64,000 bases of DNA from Rhodococcus erythropolis NBRC 15567 (GCF_001552595.1 NZ_BCRM01000009.1:124001-188000), one strand, 5' to 3'; positions 24,993-35,612 are shown, counted from the first letter of the stretch. The notes: generated by a model from the letters alone, not told the origin. Made by a program: numbers and translations.

Positions 24993-26821
24993 CAGATGAT
25001 CACCGCGCCGTCGAGTTCGAGGAGTTCACGCAGTTCGGTGTCGGGTAGATCAGCCAGGGCGGCCTCGACGTTCCCGGAAACAGCATCGGCCACAGCTCGT
25101 TTGGACTCGTGCATCGCTGCGATGTGATCCTCGACGGTACCGCCCGTCACCAAGGTGTGGACGTTGACGGTGCGCTTCTGGCCGATGCGGTGTGCCCGGT
25201 CGGTTGCTTGATCCTCGACGGCTGGGTTCCACCACCGGTCGTAGTGCACGACGTGACTTGCGCGCGTGAGGTTGAGGCCGAAGCCGGCGGCGCGCAAGCT
25301 CAGAATCAGAACCGGTGGTGAATCCGTGTCGTTCTGGAATGCGTCGACCATCGCGTCGCGCTTGTCGGTGTTCAGGCCGCCGTGAAGGAAGGGGATTGCG
25401 CCGATTCCCAACTCGGAGCCCAGGTGCCGCGAAAGCATCTCGCCCATCGTCCGGTACTGCGTGAATATCAGCGCGCGATCGCCGTCGTCGACGATCTCGG
25501 CGATCATTTCCGTTGCGCGGTCGAGCTTTCCGGATCTTCCGTAGAGGTCATCCGTATCGCCGGTGACCTGCGCCGGATGATTGCATACCTGCTTGAGGGT
25601 GGTCAGCAGCGCGAGGATATTGCCGCGCCGGGCAGTTCCCGTACCCAAACCGGTGTCGAAAGCATCTGCAACTGCAGACCGATAGATGCGCGCCTGTTCC
25701 GACGTCAGAGTGCACGAGACGGTGGAAAATTGCTTGGGCGGAAGATCCTTGGCCACTGTGTCTTTGGTTCTGCGCAGAATGAACGGATCGATGACCGCGG
25801 CAAGCCTGGTCGCCGCGGTGGCCGATCGACCGGATTCGATCGGTACGGCAAAGCGTTGACGAAACCGTGCGCGAGTTCCGAGGACTTCGGGATTGGCGAC
25901 GCGAAAGAGCGACCACAATTCTTCGAGACGGTTCTCCACCGGCGTGCCGGTCATCGCTACCTTGACGTCGGCCGACAACTGCATTGCTGCTTTCGCTGCC
26001 AGCGAAGAGGGGTTCTTGATCTGCTGTGCCTCGTCGAAGACCACTGAACTCCAATGGATCGGGGCCAATTGGTCTGCGTCGGAACGCAAGACGCTGTAGC
26101 TGGTCAGCACCGTGGTGCCGGCAGGAACACGAGTGGGAAGTGCGCGAGCGGTCCCGTGATGAACGTGCAGTGGCAGATGCGGAGCGAATCGCTCGATCTC
26201 GCGGCGCCAGTTTCCGATGACCGAGGTGGGACACACAACCAGGTGTGGACCGTCGTCGGCGCGGATCGCGATCATCGAAATCGCTTGCAGTGTCTTGCCC
26301 AAACCCATCTCGTCGGCGAGGATTCCACCGCCCGAACCCGACAGTGCAGTCAGCCAGGCAACTCCGTGCACTTGATACGGGCGCAATGTCGCCTGAATCT
26401 TTGCTCGGCGAAGACTCTCCACGGCTGCGCGCGCTTCCGTGAACAACCGCACCGTGGACCGGGCGCTTCTGATTTTCGTGTCGTCGCGCTCGATCGCGGC
26501 ATGCGCTGCAGTCGGAATGTCATGTGCGCCGGTGTCGATGACGCGCTTCCATGCGAGCAACGACGGTCCGAGGTCGTCGCGACGTGCATCGAGGGTGTGC
26601 AAGGCGTCGATCGCGGTGGCGAGGTCGAGCAGTTGCGCTTCGACGTCGGTCGCTGTGATCGACTCGTCGACCGGGATCGCCAGCCGGCAGATGCCCGGCG
26701 ATCCCGTCGGCATCCCCAGCGCCGACAGGCGCGCTGTCGGATCTGGGTCACCCCAGAACGCGAAGGACATGTGCTCGGGAATGTACGTAGCCTGCAGGCG
26801 CGTCGAGCATGGCTGATTCAC
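24992..26821 (-). CDS. SNF2/DEAD-box family helicase
   Basis: A 609-residue SNF2 ATPase. Motif I is ILADEMGLGKTLQAISM, motif Ia VVCPTSVIGNWRREIE, motif II FDEAQQIKN (DEAQ), motif III MTGTPVENRLEELWSL, motif V LSLRAAGFGLNLTRA and motif VI DRAHRIGQKR. These define a DNA-translocating ATPase of the HepA/HelZ type. Only about 140 residues precede motif I, much less than the roughly 1000-residue HelZ proteins, so the usual N-terminal helicase-associated region is shortened. Start is GTG 26821 or ATG 26770 (MSFAFWGDPDP). Coupled to the downstream SWIM gene. The role is probably in DNA repair or remodelling and not further defined. Confidence 0.9.
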   Translation of the reverse strand: MNQPCSTRLQATYIPEHMSFAFWGDPDPTARLSALGMPTGSPGICRLAIPVDESITATDVEAQLLDLATAIDALHTLDARRDDLGPSLLAWKRVIDTGAHDIPTAAHAAIERDDTKIRSARSTVRLFTEARAAVESLRRAKIQATLRPYQVHGVAWLTALSGSGGGILADEMGLGKTLQAISMIAIRADDGPHLVVCPTSVIGNWRREIERFAPHLPLHVHHGTARALPTRVPAGTTVLTSYSVLRSDADQLAPIHWSSVVFDEAQQIKNPSSLAAKAAMQLSADVKVAMTGTPVENRLEELWSLFRVANPEVLGTRARFRQRFAVPIESGRSATAATRLAAVIDPFILRRTKDTVAKDLPPKQFSTVSCTLTSEQARIYRSAVADAFDTGLGTGTARRGNILALLTTLKQVCNHPAQVTGDTDDLYGRSGKLDRATEMIAEIVDDGDRALIFTQYRTMGEMLSRHLGSELGIGAIPFLHGGLNTDKRDAMVDAFQNDTDSPPVLILSLRAAGFGLNLTRASHVVHYDRWWNPAVEDQATDRAHRIGQKRTVNVHTLVTGGTVEDHIAAMHESKRAVADAVSGNVEAALADLPDTELRELLELDGAVII

Positions 26822-26859
26822 GTTCGCCGATGCTAGCCGCGCCGGCTCAGGTATGCCAA

Positions 26860-26907
26860 TGAAAATGTCGGGAAAACCTGCAGATCAGCTGTGGTTTTCC
26901 CGACATT
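26860..26907 (-). terminator. strong intrinsic terminator of metYX
   Basis: AATGTCGGGAAAACC and GGTTTTCCCGACATT form a perfect 15-bp stem around a 14-base loop. On the minus strand the stem is followed by TTTTC. It lies 33 bases after the metX stop and upstream of the helicase start. Confidence 0.85.
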
Positions 26908-26939
26908 GACGGATCCTGAAATTGTGCCTCTGTGCCGGA

Positions 26940-28076
26940 TCAGCGGGCCGTGCGTGCGAACTCCATCGTTCGGCGAAGCAGTCCGGCGACAGCGTCCGCC
27001 TCCGTCAGGAAGCCGTCATGGCCGTCTCTGGACTTGAGAATCTCGAGGCCCGTGCACGTCGAAATGCCGTCCGCGATCTCCTCCTGCAAACGAAGGGGAT
27101 ACAGCCGATCCGAGTCCACGCCGCCCACGACGACCGGCGCCGTGATCGATGCCAGCGCCGCTGCAACGCCGCCGCGTCCACGACCGATGTCGTGCCGGTT
27201 CATGGCTTCGGTCAGGAGGACGTACGTGCTCGGGTCGAAGCGGTCGACCAGCTTGTCTGCCTGATGTTCCAGATAACTCTGGACGGCGTATCGTCCACCG
27301 TTCCAAGGATTTTCGTCGTTCTGAGCGGAGTTCTCGAAGCGTGCATCCAGTTCGGACTCGGTGCGGTACGTCAGGTGCGCGATGCGACGGGCGATCCCGA
27401 GTCCGGCGCGAGGTGCCCGCCCCGTTCCGTGGTAGTCACCGCCCTGCCAATCCGGATCGGAGACGATGGCAGCGATCTGCGTCGTCTGGGTGCCGATCTG
27501 ATCTGCAGTGGCCCGGGAACCGGTTGCGAGAACCAACGCGGAGCGAATGCTGTCCGGGTAGGAAACTGCCCATTCAAGGGTGCGCATCCCGCCCATGGAT
27601 CCGCCGACTACCGAGGCCAACTGGTCGATCCCGAGGAGATCGACGAGCTTCTTCTCCGCCGCGATCTGATCCCGGATGGAGATCTCCGGGAACCTGCTGC
27701 CCCACGGCTTGCCGTCGTCGGCCAGCGAACTAGGACCGGTCGTGCCGCGACAACCACCGAGGACATTTGTTGCGATGACGCACCATTCGCCGGTGTCGAT
27801 CGGTTCGCCCGGCCCAACCATCCCGTTCCACCAGCCGGGGGAGGGCTGATTTGCGGAGATCGGTCCGGTGACGTGTGAGTCTCCGGTCAGTGCGTGCTCG
27901 ACGAGTACGACGTTGTCGCGGTTCGGGGACAGCTCACCCCACCGCTGAACGGCGAGCGAAACCGAGGGGAGTACCGCGCCGCTCTCGAGTTCCAGGGCGC
28001 CGATGTCGACGAACCCCACCTGGCCGTCGGGCGGGGGAAGGAGGTCGATCCTGGGCTCCAATTCGTTCACGGTCAC
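26940..28076 (-). CDS. metXA: homoserine O-acetyltransferase MetX
   Basis: Acetyl-CoA-dependent enzyme that activates homoserine in methionine synthesis. It has the alpha/beta-hydrolase fold with the nucleophile motif GGSMGGM (Ser), the early [15 protein letters not shown] (oxyanion region) and the C-terminal acid/histidine pair in VDSDRLYP and RDGHDGFL. Length is 378 aa. The GTG start overlaps the metY stop as GTGA, so the two are translationally coupled. The product, O-acetylhomoserine, is the substrate of metY upstream in the same transcript. The unit is controlled from the SAM-IV riboswitch ahead of metY and ends at a strong terminator. Confidence 0.95.
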   Translation of the reverse strand: MTVNELEPRIDLLPPPDGQVGFVDIGALELESGAVLPSVSLAVQRWGELSPNRDNVVLVEHALTGDSHVTGPISANQPSPGWWNGMVGPGEPIDTGEWCVIATNVLGGCRGTTGPSSLADDGKPWGSRFPEISIRDQIAAEKKLVDLLGIDQLASVVGGSMGGMRTLEWAVSYPDSIRSALVLATGSRATADQIGTQTTQIAAIVSDPDWQGGDYHGTGRAPRAGLGIARRIAHLTYRTESELDARFENSAQNDENPWNGGRYAVQSYLEHQADKLVDRFDPSTYVLLTEAMNRHDIGRGRGGVAAALASITAPVVVGGVDSDRLYPLRLQEEIADGISTCTGLEILKSRDGHDGFLTEADAVAGLLRRTMEFARTAR

Positions 28077-29398
28077 GAGTTTGCCACCGCAGCCAGGCCG
28101 ACGGTGATATCGGCGAGGATGTCGTCGATTCCTTCGATACCGACCGCGAGGCGGACGAGTCCGGGCGTGACACCGGAGGCGAGCTGCTCTTCGGGGGTGA
28201 GCTGCGAGTGTGTCGTCGAGGCGGGGTGGATGACGAGTGAGCGAACGTCACCGATGTTGGCGACGTGGCTGTGCAGCGTCAGGGCGTTGACGAACGTCTT
28301 GCCCGCATCGATACCTCCGGGCAGCTCGAAGGTGACGATGGCGCCGGTTCCCTTGGGCGTCAGCTGCTTTCCGCGTTCGAACCATGGCGAGGAGGGGAGT
28401 CCCGCGTAGGAAACGGAGGCCACCTCGCCGTGGCCGTCGAGGAATTCGGCGACCTTCTGGGCATTGGACACGTGACGCTCGATGCGCAGGCTCAAGGTTT
28501 CGATGCCCTGCGCGATGAGGAACGCGTTGAACGGCGCCACGGCGGAGCCGAGATCGCGCAGCAGTTGGACGCGCGCCTTGAGTGCGAATGCCGGCGCGCC
28601 GAGGTCTGCGAAGGTGACGCCGTGGTAGCTGGGATCAGGCGTCGTGAAGTTCGTGTGGCGACCCTGCGTCCAATCGAAGGTGCCGCCGTCGACGATCACG
28701 CCGGCGATCGCGGTGCCGTGTCCGCCAAGGTATTTGGTGGCCGAGTGAACGACGATGTCGGCGCCGTGTTCGAGTGGGCGGAGCAGGTACGGCGTCGCGA
28801 CTGTGTTGTCCACGATCAACGGAAGACCGTTCTCGTGGGCCAGCGACGAGATGCCGGGGAGGTCGAGGATGTGGTTCTTGGGATTAGCGATCGTCTCGCC
28901 GTAGAACGCCTTCGTGTTCGGGCGAATGGCTTCGCGCCACTGCTCGAGGTTGTCGGGATCTTCGACGAAGGTGACTTCGATGCCCAGCTTGCGAAGGGTG
29001 TAATGCAGGAGGTTGTACGTGCCGCCGTACAGGTACGGGCTCGAGACGATGTGGTCGCCGCCTTCGGCGATGTTGAGGATCGCGATGGTTTCGGCAGCCT
29101 GGCCCGAGGAGAGGAGGAGTGCGGCGACTCCGCCTTCGAGGGCGGCGATGCGCTGTTCGACGGCGTCCTGTGTGGGATTCATGATCCGCGTGTAGATGTT
29201 GCCAGGCTCGGCGAGGCCGAACAGTGCCGCAGCGTGATCGGTGCTGTCGAAGACGTAGCTGGTGGTCTGGTAGATCGGCAGAGCGCGCGCATTGGTGGCG
29301 GTGTCCGCTGTCTGCCCGGCGTGCACCTGCTTGGTCTCGAACGACCAGTTCGCGGTCGGATCAGAAGTTGCTGAGGCGTCGGCTGTGTTGTCGGTCAT
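28073..29398 (-). CDS. metY: O-acetylhomoserine sulfhydrylase MetY
   Basis: PLP enzyme of the Cys/Met-metabolism family, which makes homocysteine from O-acetylhomoserine and sulfide. Features seen: [12 protein letters not shown], the phosphate-binding [14 protein letters not shown], the aspartate in [12 protein letters not shown], and the PLP lysine in [14 protein letters not shown]. At 441 residues it has the length and insertion of true MetY rather than the shorter cystathionine enzymes. GGAG lies ten bases before the ATG. The 5' leader is about 280 bases and contains a SAM-IV aptamer and a short cysteine-containing reading frame. Methionine end-product control of transcription or translation is therefore expected. 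Confidence 0.95.
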   Translation of the reverse strand: MTDNTADASATSDPTANWSFETKQVHAGQTADTATNARALPIYQTTSYVFDSTDHAAALFGLAEPGNIYTRIMNPTQDAVEQRIAALEGGVAALLLSSGQAAETIAILNIAEGGDHIVSSPYLYGGTYNLLHYTLRKLGIEVTFVEDPDNLEQWREAIRPNTKAFYGETIANPKNHILDLPGISSLAHENGLPLIVDNTVATPYLLRPLEHGADIVVHSATKYLGGHGTAIAGVIVDGGTFDWTQGRHTNFTTPDPSYHGVTFADLGAPAFALKARVQLLRDLGSAVAPFNAFLIAQGIETLSLRIERHVSNAQKVAEFLDGHGEVASVSYAGLPSSPWFERGKQLTPKGTGAIVTFELPGGIDAGKTFVNALTLHSHVANIGDVRSLVIHPASTTHSQLTPEEQLASGVTPGLVRLAVGIEGIDDILADITVGLAAVANS

Positions 29399-29470
29399 GA
29401 TTTGTTCACTCCAGTGGTCTGACGGATAGATGTCGGACGGGGGCGAAGGATCGCCGCCCCGTGCTGGGGT

Positions 29471-29491
29471 CTATCTACAAGTGCGACACAT
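29471..29491 (-). CDS. possible leader peptide MCRTCR before metY
   Basis: Six codons (Met-Cys-Arg-Thr-Cys-Arg) and TAG. The ribosome site GGAGGT at 29500-29505 is complementary to 16S rRNA at an ideal eight-base spacing, better than that of metY itself. It lies after the SAM-IV aptamer and before a GC-rich hairpin (about 29439-29461). Two of six codons are cysteine. By analogy with cysteine-rich leader peptides known in mycobacteria, ribosome progress here could report cysteinyl-tRNA supply. This is inference, since so short a frame can occur by chance. Confidence 0.4.
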   Translation of the reverse strand: MCRTCR

Positions 29492-29525
29492 ACTGAGTTA
29501 CCTCCGTGGGGCTCGGCCCGGTCTG

Positions 29526-29546
29526 GGGTCCGTCCCTGTCGGACCC
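29526..29546 (-). promoter_or_regulatory. expression-platform hairpin of the metY riboswitch
   Basis: GGGTCCG, 7-base loop, CGGACCC (minus strand). Its 5' arm overlaps the last conserved bases of the aptamer (GCGCGGGTC), so the hairpin and the complete aptamer cannot both form, the expected arrangement for a SAM switch. No T-run follows, which favours translational or Rho-dependent control. Confidence 0.6.
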
Positions 29547-29682
29547 GCGCTTGTCACCCGAATTGCGGTGGAACTGCGTGAGCAGATCCACGTCGGGAAA
29601 CCTGGTCATCACCCGGGGCACCCCACCGCGGTTGGAGGGTTGCCGTCCAGCGAGCCGGGGCTTGACGCTGGCACTCATGACC
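29542..29682 (-). ncRNA. SAM-IV riboswitch
   Basis: The minus strand reads GGTCATGAGTGCCAGCGTCA at the 5' end, continues through GGCAACCCTCCAACCGCGG and GGTGCCCCGGGTGATGACC, and ends with ACAAGCGCGGGTC. This is almost base for base the SAM-IV aptamer of mycobacteria. The arms GGTCAT/ATGACC close the main helix. The apical arm between GACCAGG and CAAGCGCGGG is a variable hairpin of different sequence. SAM-IV aptamers bind S-adenosylmethionine and in actinobacteria precede methionine-synthesis genes, as here. The start of metY is about 144 bases downstream of its 3' end. Confidence 0.93.
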
Positions 29683-29987
29683 AAGTCGGATTCTACCGGG
29701 AAGTGAGCGCAGTCCTGACGCGGGGCGAATTGTGAGCCGCAACCGCACGCGAGACAGAGCGACGCAGCCCACTAGCAGGCAAAAGTTACTCGCGAGTAGA
29801 GACCGATGGGTGGACCTGCCGGTTGCGGCCTCACGGGTTAGCAGTACGCTTGTCTTGTTTGGGACTCATCTCCCGAGATCAGTCCACACCGTCTAGGTTT
29901 GATAATCGAACCGTTCGCGGACCCACTCACAAAGTGTGACCGCAACCGTGTAACCAGGGAAACTTCCTAGGAGGACGCGAAGCACCC
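29683..29987 (+). promoter_or_regulatory. icd upstream region with a 12-base palindrome
   Basis: About 300 bases without a gene between the metY leader and icd. It must hold the metY promoter (minus) and the icd promoter (plus). I see a perfect palindrome TACTCGCGAGTA at 29788-29799, which could be an operator, and a clear ribosome site AGGAGG at 29969-29974 before icd. No other structure is evident. Confidence 0.5.
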
Positions 29988-31211
29988 ATGTCCAAAATCA
30001 AGGTTGAGGGCACCGTCGTCGAACTCGACGGCGATGAGATGACGCGCATTATCTGGCAGTTCATCAAAGACAAGTTGATCCATCCGTATCTCGATGTGAA
30101 CCTCGAGTACTACGACCTCGGTATCGAGTACCGCGACGAGACCGACGACCAGGTCACCATCGACGCAGCGCACGCGATCCAGAAGCACGGCGTCGGCGTC
30201 AAATGCGCCACGATCACGCCGGACGAGGCACGTGTCGAGGAATTCGGTCTCAAGAAGATGTGGCGTTCCCCGAACGGAACGATCCGCAACATTCTCGGCG
30301 GCACGATCTTCCGCGCACCGATCATCATCTCCAACGTTCCGCGACTCGTTCCGGGCTGGACCAAGCCGATCATCATCGGCCGTCACGCATTCGGCGACCA
30401 GTACCGCGCCACAGACTTCAAGGTCCCCGGCCCCGGCAAGGTGATGATCACCTACACGCCTGAGGACGGCAGCGCACCGATCGAGCACGAACTGGTCAAC
30501 TTCCCCGAAGAGGGCGGCGTCGTCCAGGGGCAGTACAACTTCACCACGTCCATCCGTGACTTCGCTCGCGCGTCGCTCACCTACGGACTGCAGCAGAACT
30601 ACCCGGTGTACCTGTCCACCAAGAACACCATTCTCAAGGCGTACGACGGTGCCTTCAAGGACATCTTCCAGCACGTCTACGAGACCGAGTTCAAGGCTGA
30701 GTTCGATGCCGCAGGTCTGACCTACGAGCACCGCCTCATCGACGACATGGTCGCTTCCGCACTCAAGTGGGAGGGTGGATACGTCTGGGCATGCAAGAAC
30801 TACGACGGCGACGTCCAGTCCGACACCGTGGCCCAGGGCTTCGGCTCGCTCGGCCTCATGACGTCGGTTCTGCTGACACCGGACGGAAGGACCTGTGAGG
30901 CAGAGGCTGCTCACGGCACCGTGACGCGTCACTACCGTCAGCACCAGCAGGGCAAGCCCACCTCGACCAACCCGATCGCGTCCATCTTCGCGTGGACCCG
31001 CGGACTCGAGCATCGTGGCAAGCTCGACAGCACCCCTGAGGTCATCGGCTTCGCGCAGGCGCTCGAAGACGTTGTCATCAAGACCGTCGAAAGCGGCCAG
31101 ATGACCAAGGACCTCTCGATGCTGGTCGGCGGCGATCAGGGCTACCTGACCACCGAGGAGTTCCTCGGCGCACTCGACGTGAACCTGCAGAAGGCCATGG
31201 CCGCGAAGTAG
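29988..31211 (+). CDS. icd: NADP-dependent isocitrate dehydrogenase (dimeric)
   Basis: TCA-cycle enzyme that converts isocitrate to 2-oxoglutarate with NADP. The 407-residue sequence belongs to the eukaryote-like homodimeric type: [20 protein letters not shown] at the start, the substrate loop [57 protein letters not shown] in two parts, and [13 protein letters not shown] near the NADP site. AGGAGG precedes the ATG by 13 bases. It stands alone and ends in a strong hairpin terminator. It corresponds to icd1 of M. tuberculosis, next to metYX as there. Confidence 0.96.
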   Translation: MSKIKVEGTVVELDGDEMTRIIWQFIKDKLIHPYLDVNLEYYDLGIEYRDETDDQVTIDAAHAIQKHGVGVKCATITPDEARVEEFGLKKMWRSPNGTIRNILGGTIFRAPIIISNVPRLVPGWTKPIIIGRHAFGDQYRATDFKVPGPGKVMITYTPEDGSAPIEHELVNFPEEGGVVQGQYNFTTSIRDFARASLTYGLQQNYPVYLSTKNTILKAYDGAFKDIFQHVYETEFKAEFDAAGLTYEHRLIDDMVASALKWEGGYVWACKNYDGDVQSDTVAQGFGSLGLMTSVLLTPDGRTCEAEAAHGTVTRHYRQHQQGKPTSTNPIASIFAWTRGLEHRGKLDSTPEVIGFAQALEDVVIKTVESGQMTKDLSMLVGGDQGYLTTEEFLGALDVNLQKAMAAK

Positions 31212-31231
31212 ATTCACTGTTTCACCTTCTG

Positions 31232-31263
31232 ATGGGACGTCCGGGAAACCGGGCGTCCCATTT
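31232..31263 (+). terminator. icd intrinsic terminator
   Basis: ATGGGACGTCCGG, loop GAAA, CCGGGCGTCCCAT with one G-T pair, followed by TTTG. The stem starts 21 bases after the icd stop. Confidence 0.85.
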
Positions 31264-31271
31264 GTGTTCGC

Positions 31272-31329
31272 GGTCTCACGTGAGTGAACTCACCCGCTCT
31301 CACTTGGAAGTTCAACCAGGTGTGAGACC
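31272..31329. promoter_or_regulatory. nested TCTCAC/GTGAGA repeats before the MFS gene
   Basis: GGTCTCAC at 31272-31279 is the inverse of GTGAGACC at 31322-31329. Within lies a second dyad, GTGAGTgaACTCAC (31280-31293), and a further TCTCAC near 31308. The last element is only 11 bases before the GTG start. This is a likely repressor-binding region for the exporter. Confidence 0.5.
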
Positions 31330-31340
31330 ACAATTGATCA

Positions 31341-32549
31341 GTGACTTCGTCTACCCTCTCCCGTTCTGACACCTCGACACCCGGGGTTCGTTCCGCCAGA
31401 GGTCCAGCGATGCTCGCTCTTGCCCTCGGCGGTTTCGGTATCGGCACAACCGAGTTCGTCGCCATGGGATTGCTCCCGGAAATGGCATCCGGGCTCGGCG
31501 TCTCGGAACCCATCGCGGGTCACGTGATCTCGGCGTACGCGCTCGGGGTTGTCGTCGGTGCTCCGCTGATCGCTGCTCTCACCGCACGGGTACCGCGCCG
31601 CACCCTGTTGATCGCACTCATGGTCGCATTCACCGTCGGCAATGCCGCTTCGGTCTTTGCGCCCTCGTACACGACGCTGATGATGGCTCGATTCGTCGCC
31701 GGATTGCCGCACGGCGCGTACTTCGGAGTCGCCGCACTGGTCGCCGCTCATTTGGCCGAACCAGGTAAACGCGCGAAGGCCGTGGCGATGGTGATGATGG
31801 GTCTGTCCGTGGCCAATGTGATCGGGGTGCCGGTCGCGGCCTGGATCGGCCAGGCACTCGGCTGGCGCAGCGCCTTCGCCTTGGTCGCCGTGATCGGGGT
31901 GGCAACCGTTGCTTCGCTGTTCGTCTGGATTCCGCGGTTGGACGGTATGCCGGTGACGAATCCGATCACCGAACTCGGGGCGCTGGGCCGCGTTCAGGTG
32001 TGGATGACCCTGATCGTGGGAATGGTCGGATTCGGCGGGATGTTTGCCGTCTACACCTACATCAGTACGACGCTCACCGACGTGTCCGGTCTCGGTGCTT
32101 CGTTCATTCCTCTGGCGCTCATGCTGTACGGACTGGGCATGGTCGCCGGCAACTTCGTCGGTGGATACCTCGCGGATCGCGCACTGATGAAGGGTTTGTT
32201 CCTGTCGATGGGATCCCTCGTGGTGATCCTCGCGGTCTTCGTGATCGCCGTGCGCAATCCGTACACGGCGCTTGTCTTCGTCTTCCTCATCGGGCTTGCC
32301 GGGTCCTCGATGGTTCCTGGCCTTCAAACACGGTTGATGGATGTCGCCGAGGACGCTCAGACCTTGGCGGCGTCTCTCAATCACGCCGCGCTGAACATCG
32401 CCAATGCCTTCGGAGCGTGGATCGGCGGCGTCGTCATCGCGGCCGGTTACGGGTACACCGCACCGGCAGCGGTTGGGTCGCTGCTGGCCGTCGCGGGTCT
32501 CGTCGTGCTGGCGGTTGCGGTGATTCTGCAGCGTAGGGCCGTGCGCTGA
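31341..32549 (+). CDS. MFS transporter (DHA1, AraJ/Cmx-like)
   Basis: A 402-residue permease with twelve hydrophobic segments. The opening GFGIGTTEFVAMGLLPEMA is characteristic of the AraJ/chloramphenicol-exporter branch of the DHA1 drug:H+ antiporters. The motif A-like loop LTARVPRRTLLI and the motif C-like GLSVANVIGVPVAAWIGQ, typical of exporters, are present. Start is GTG with no ribosome site and an operator-like repeat immediately upstream, so translation may be leaderless. The substrate is unknown; drug or sugar efflux is possible. It is followed by exonuclease III at 45 bases. Confidence 0.85.
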   Translation: MTSSTLSRSDTSTPGVRSARGPAMLALALGGFGIGTTEFVAMGLLPEMASGLGVSEPIAGHVISAYALGVVVGAPLIAALTARVPRRTLLIALMVAFTVGNAASVFAPSYTTLMMARFVAGLPHGAYFGVAALVAAHLAEPGKRAKAVAMVMMGLSVANVIGVPVAAWIGQALGWRSAFALVAVIGVATVASLFVWIPRLDGMPVTNPITELGALGRVQVWMTLIVGMVGFGGMFAVYTYISTTLTDVSGLGASFIPLALMLYGLGMVAGNFVGGYLADRALMKGLFLSMGSLVVILAVFVIAVRNPYTALVFVFLIGLAGSSMVPGLQTRLMDVAEDAQTLAASLNHAALNIANAFGAWIGGVVIAAGYGYTAPAAVGSLLAVAGLVVLAVAVILQRRAVR

Positions 32550-32594
32550 CCTGGGCGCCCATCCGCGTCGGTGGAATCGGCTACGGTGCTTGCC

Positions 32595-33431
32595 GTGCCA
32601 CAAACTGCTGACTCCCACATTCTTGCGCCCCACACCATCACGTCCGTGAACGTCAACGGCGTTCGAGCAGCTGCCCGCAAGGGCATGCTCGACTGGCTGG
32701 AGAAGACGTCGGCGGATTTCATCTGCCTTCAGGAAACGCGTGCGTCGGACGATCAGCTTCGCGAGACTCTCGAACCAGCGCTCGGCAACGGATGGTTCCT
32801 CGTCTCCGCCGAGCCGTCCGCGAAGGGACGCAACGGAGTCGCGGTGCTCTCACGCACGGAACCTGACGCGGTGCGGATCGGTCACGGGGACGACGAGTTT
32901 CTCGACGCCGGTCGATACATCGAAGCCGACTTCGCGGATCTGACCGTCGCGAGCCTGTACCTGCCCTCCGGTGAGGCGCTCACGCCGAAGCAGGAGGAGA
33001 AGGAGCGGTTCATGGCGTCCTTCGCAGTTCACCTCGCTACCACCGCTGCGGCGGCCGAGGCTGCCGATCGTCACGTGGTGGTCAGCGGCGACTGGAACAT
33101 CGCGCACACCGAACTCGACCTCAAGAACTGGAAGACCAACAAGAAGTCTTCGGGATTCCTCCCCGAGGAGCGCGCCTGGATGGATCTCCTGTTCGCCGAA
33201 GATTCCGCGTGGGTCGATGTCTTCCGCACCCTCCATCCGGGTGTCGACGGTCCGTACTCGTGGTGGTCGTACCGCGGCAAGGCATTCGACAACGATTCGG
33301 GTTGGCGTATCGACTACCAGGTTGCCACCCGCGGATACGCCGAGCGGGCCAAGGTTGCGCTCGTGGAACGCGCTGAGTCCTACGACCTCCGTTGGTCGGA
33401 TCACGCACCTGTCACTGTCTCGTACCGGTAG
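32595..33431 (+). CDS. xth: exodeoxyribonuclease III family AP endonuclease
   Basis: Exonuclease/endonuclease/phosphatase-fold DNA repair enzyme. Features seen are SVNVNGVRAA (first metal-site Asn), FICLQETRAS (catalytic Glu), RNGVAVLSR, VSGDWNIAHTELDLKNWK (Asp-Asn pair), and WRIDYQVATRG with SDHAPVTVSY (Asp-His pair), which complete the active site. Length 278 aa with the GTG start at 32595. This start follows TACGGT by a short distance, as in leaderless actinobacterial genes; an in-frame GTG also exists at 32571. The RNase gene starts nine bases after its stop with its own ribosome site, so they may share a transcript. Confidence 0.92.
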   Translation: MPQTADSHILAPHTITSVNVNGVRAAARKGMLDWLEKTSADFICLQETRASDDQLRETLEPALGNGWFLVSAEPSAKGRNGVAVLSRTEPDAVRIGHGDDEFLDAGRYIEADFADLTVASLYLPSGEALTPKQEEKERFMASFAVHLATTAAAAEAADRHVVVSGDWNIAHTELDLKNWKTNKKSSGFLPEERAWMDLLFAEDSAWVDVFRTLHPGVDGPYSWWSYRGKAFDNDSGWRIDYQVATRGYAERAKVALVERAESYDLRWSDHAPVTVSYR

Positions 33432-33439
33432 GAGCGCTC

Positions 33440-34005
33440 GTGTCTGAAGGTCTGAAAATGCCGAGCGCAAAGACGCGCAACGCCATCATCACCGTCGTGG
33501 TGGCTGTGGTGGCGCTCGTACTGGCGGTAACCCTTTCTTCACGTGACTCCGACAGTTCGGCGTCGTCGGTTGCGAAGTCCTCGAGTGCCCAGTCCTCGAC
33601 TGTTCAAGCCAAGCCGGGTGCTACCACCAAGGCCGCGCCGTCGAGTTCCGTGCCCTCGAGCTCCGCGCCCTCCAGCTCCGCGCCCTCCAGCTCCGCCGTC
33701 AAGACAACGCAGCAGACGAACAGCGATGCGCCGACGCGCGTTCTCGCCACGCTCGTGGAGATCGACGCCGGGCGGTGGCCGGATTCCGCCAATGCGCCGG
33801 GCACCAAGGGCGGCATCACCTTCCGCAACAGCGAAGGGCGTCTGCCCGCTGTCGGTGCCGGTGGCGGACGTGTCGTCTATCAGGAATGGGACGTCAACGC
33901 GAAGAAAAACGGCCAAGGTCGTGATGCCGAGCGAATCGTCACCGGTAACGACGGTTCGGCGTGGTACACCCTCGATCACTACGACACGTTTGTGAGGATT
34001 CGCTG

Positions 34006-34006
<1 letters not shown>
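33440..34006 (+). CDS. membrane-anchored or secreted guanyl-specific ribonuclease (RNase Sa/barnase family)
   Basis: A 188-residue protein. The N-terminal hydrophobic helix (AIITVVVAVVALVLAVTLSS) is either a signal sequence or an anchor. A Ser/Pro/Ala linker encoded by 15-base repeats follows. The C-terminal ~95-residue microbial RNase domain runs from LVEIDAGRWPDSANAPGTKG through ITFRNSEGRLP to the end. Catalytic residues of RNase Sa have counterparts: Glu in YQEWDV, Arg in GRDAERIV and His in LDHYDTFV. The enzyme would cleave single-stranded RNA after G, outside the membrane. AGGAG sits five bases before the GTG. The stop overlaps the barstar-like gene as TGATG, which suggests an RNase/inhibitor pair. 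Confidence 0.88.
33637..33696 (+). repeat. 15-bp tandem repeat in the RNase linker
   Basis: Four units of GCCCTCCAGCTCCGC or close variants, the last two identical and the first most degenerate. They encode repeated Ala/Pro-Ser-Ser-Ser. The array can expand or contract in frame and change linker length. Confidence 0.85.
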
Positions 34007-35561
<1,555 letters not shown>

Positions 35562-35612
35562 CTTACGCGAATTCGGACTCACGACGCCTGACCGAACATG
35601 AGGGGGACGGCA

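Noticed and set aside
24992..26821. Frameshift or deletion as the cause of the short SNF2 helicase
   Set aside because: No remnants of the missing N-terminal region are seen in any frame upstream, where the metYX terminator lies, so it appears to be naturally short.
28265..29374. Long open frame antisense to metY
   Set aside because: Composition is that of a reversed coding strand, and metY shows all PLP-enzyme motifs.
29899..29915. Second LexA-like site (TCGAACCGTTCG) before icd
   Set aside because: The half-sites are separated by too few bases to match the N4 spacing of the SOS box.
29967..31217. Open frame of more than 400 codons antisense to icd
   Set aside because: The protein is rich in R, D and V without any domain pattern, and icd on the other strand is unmistakable.
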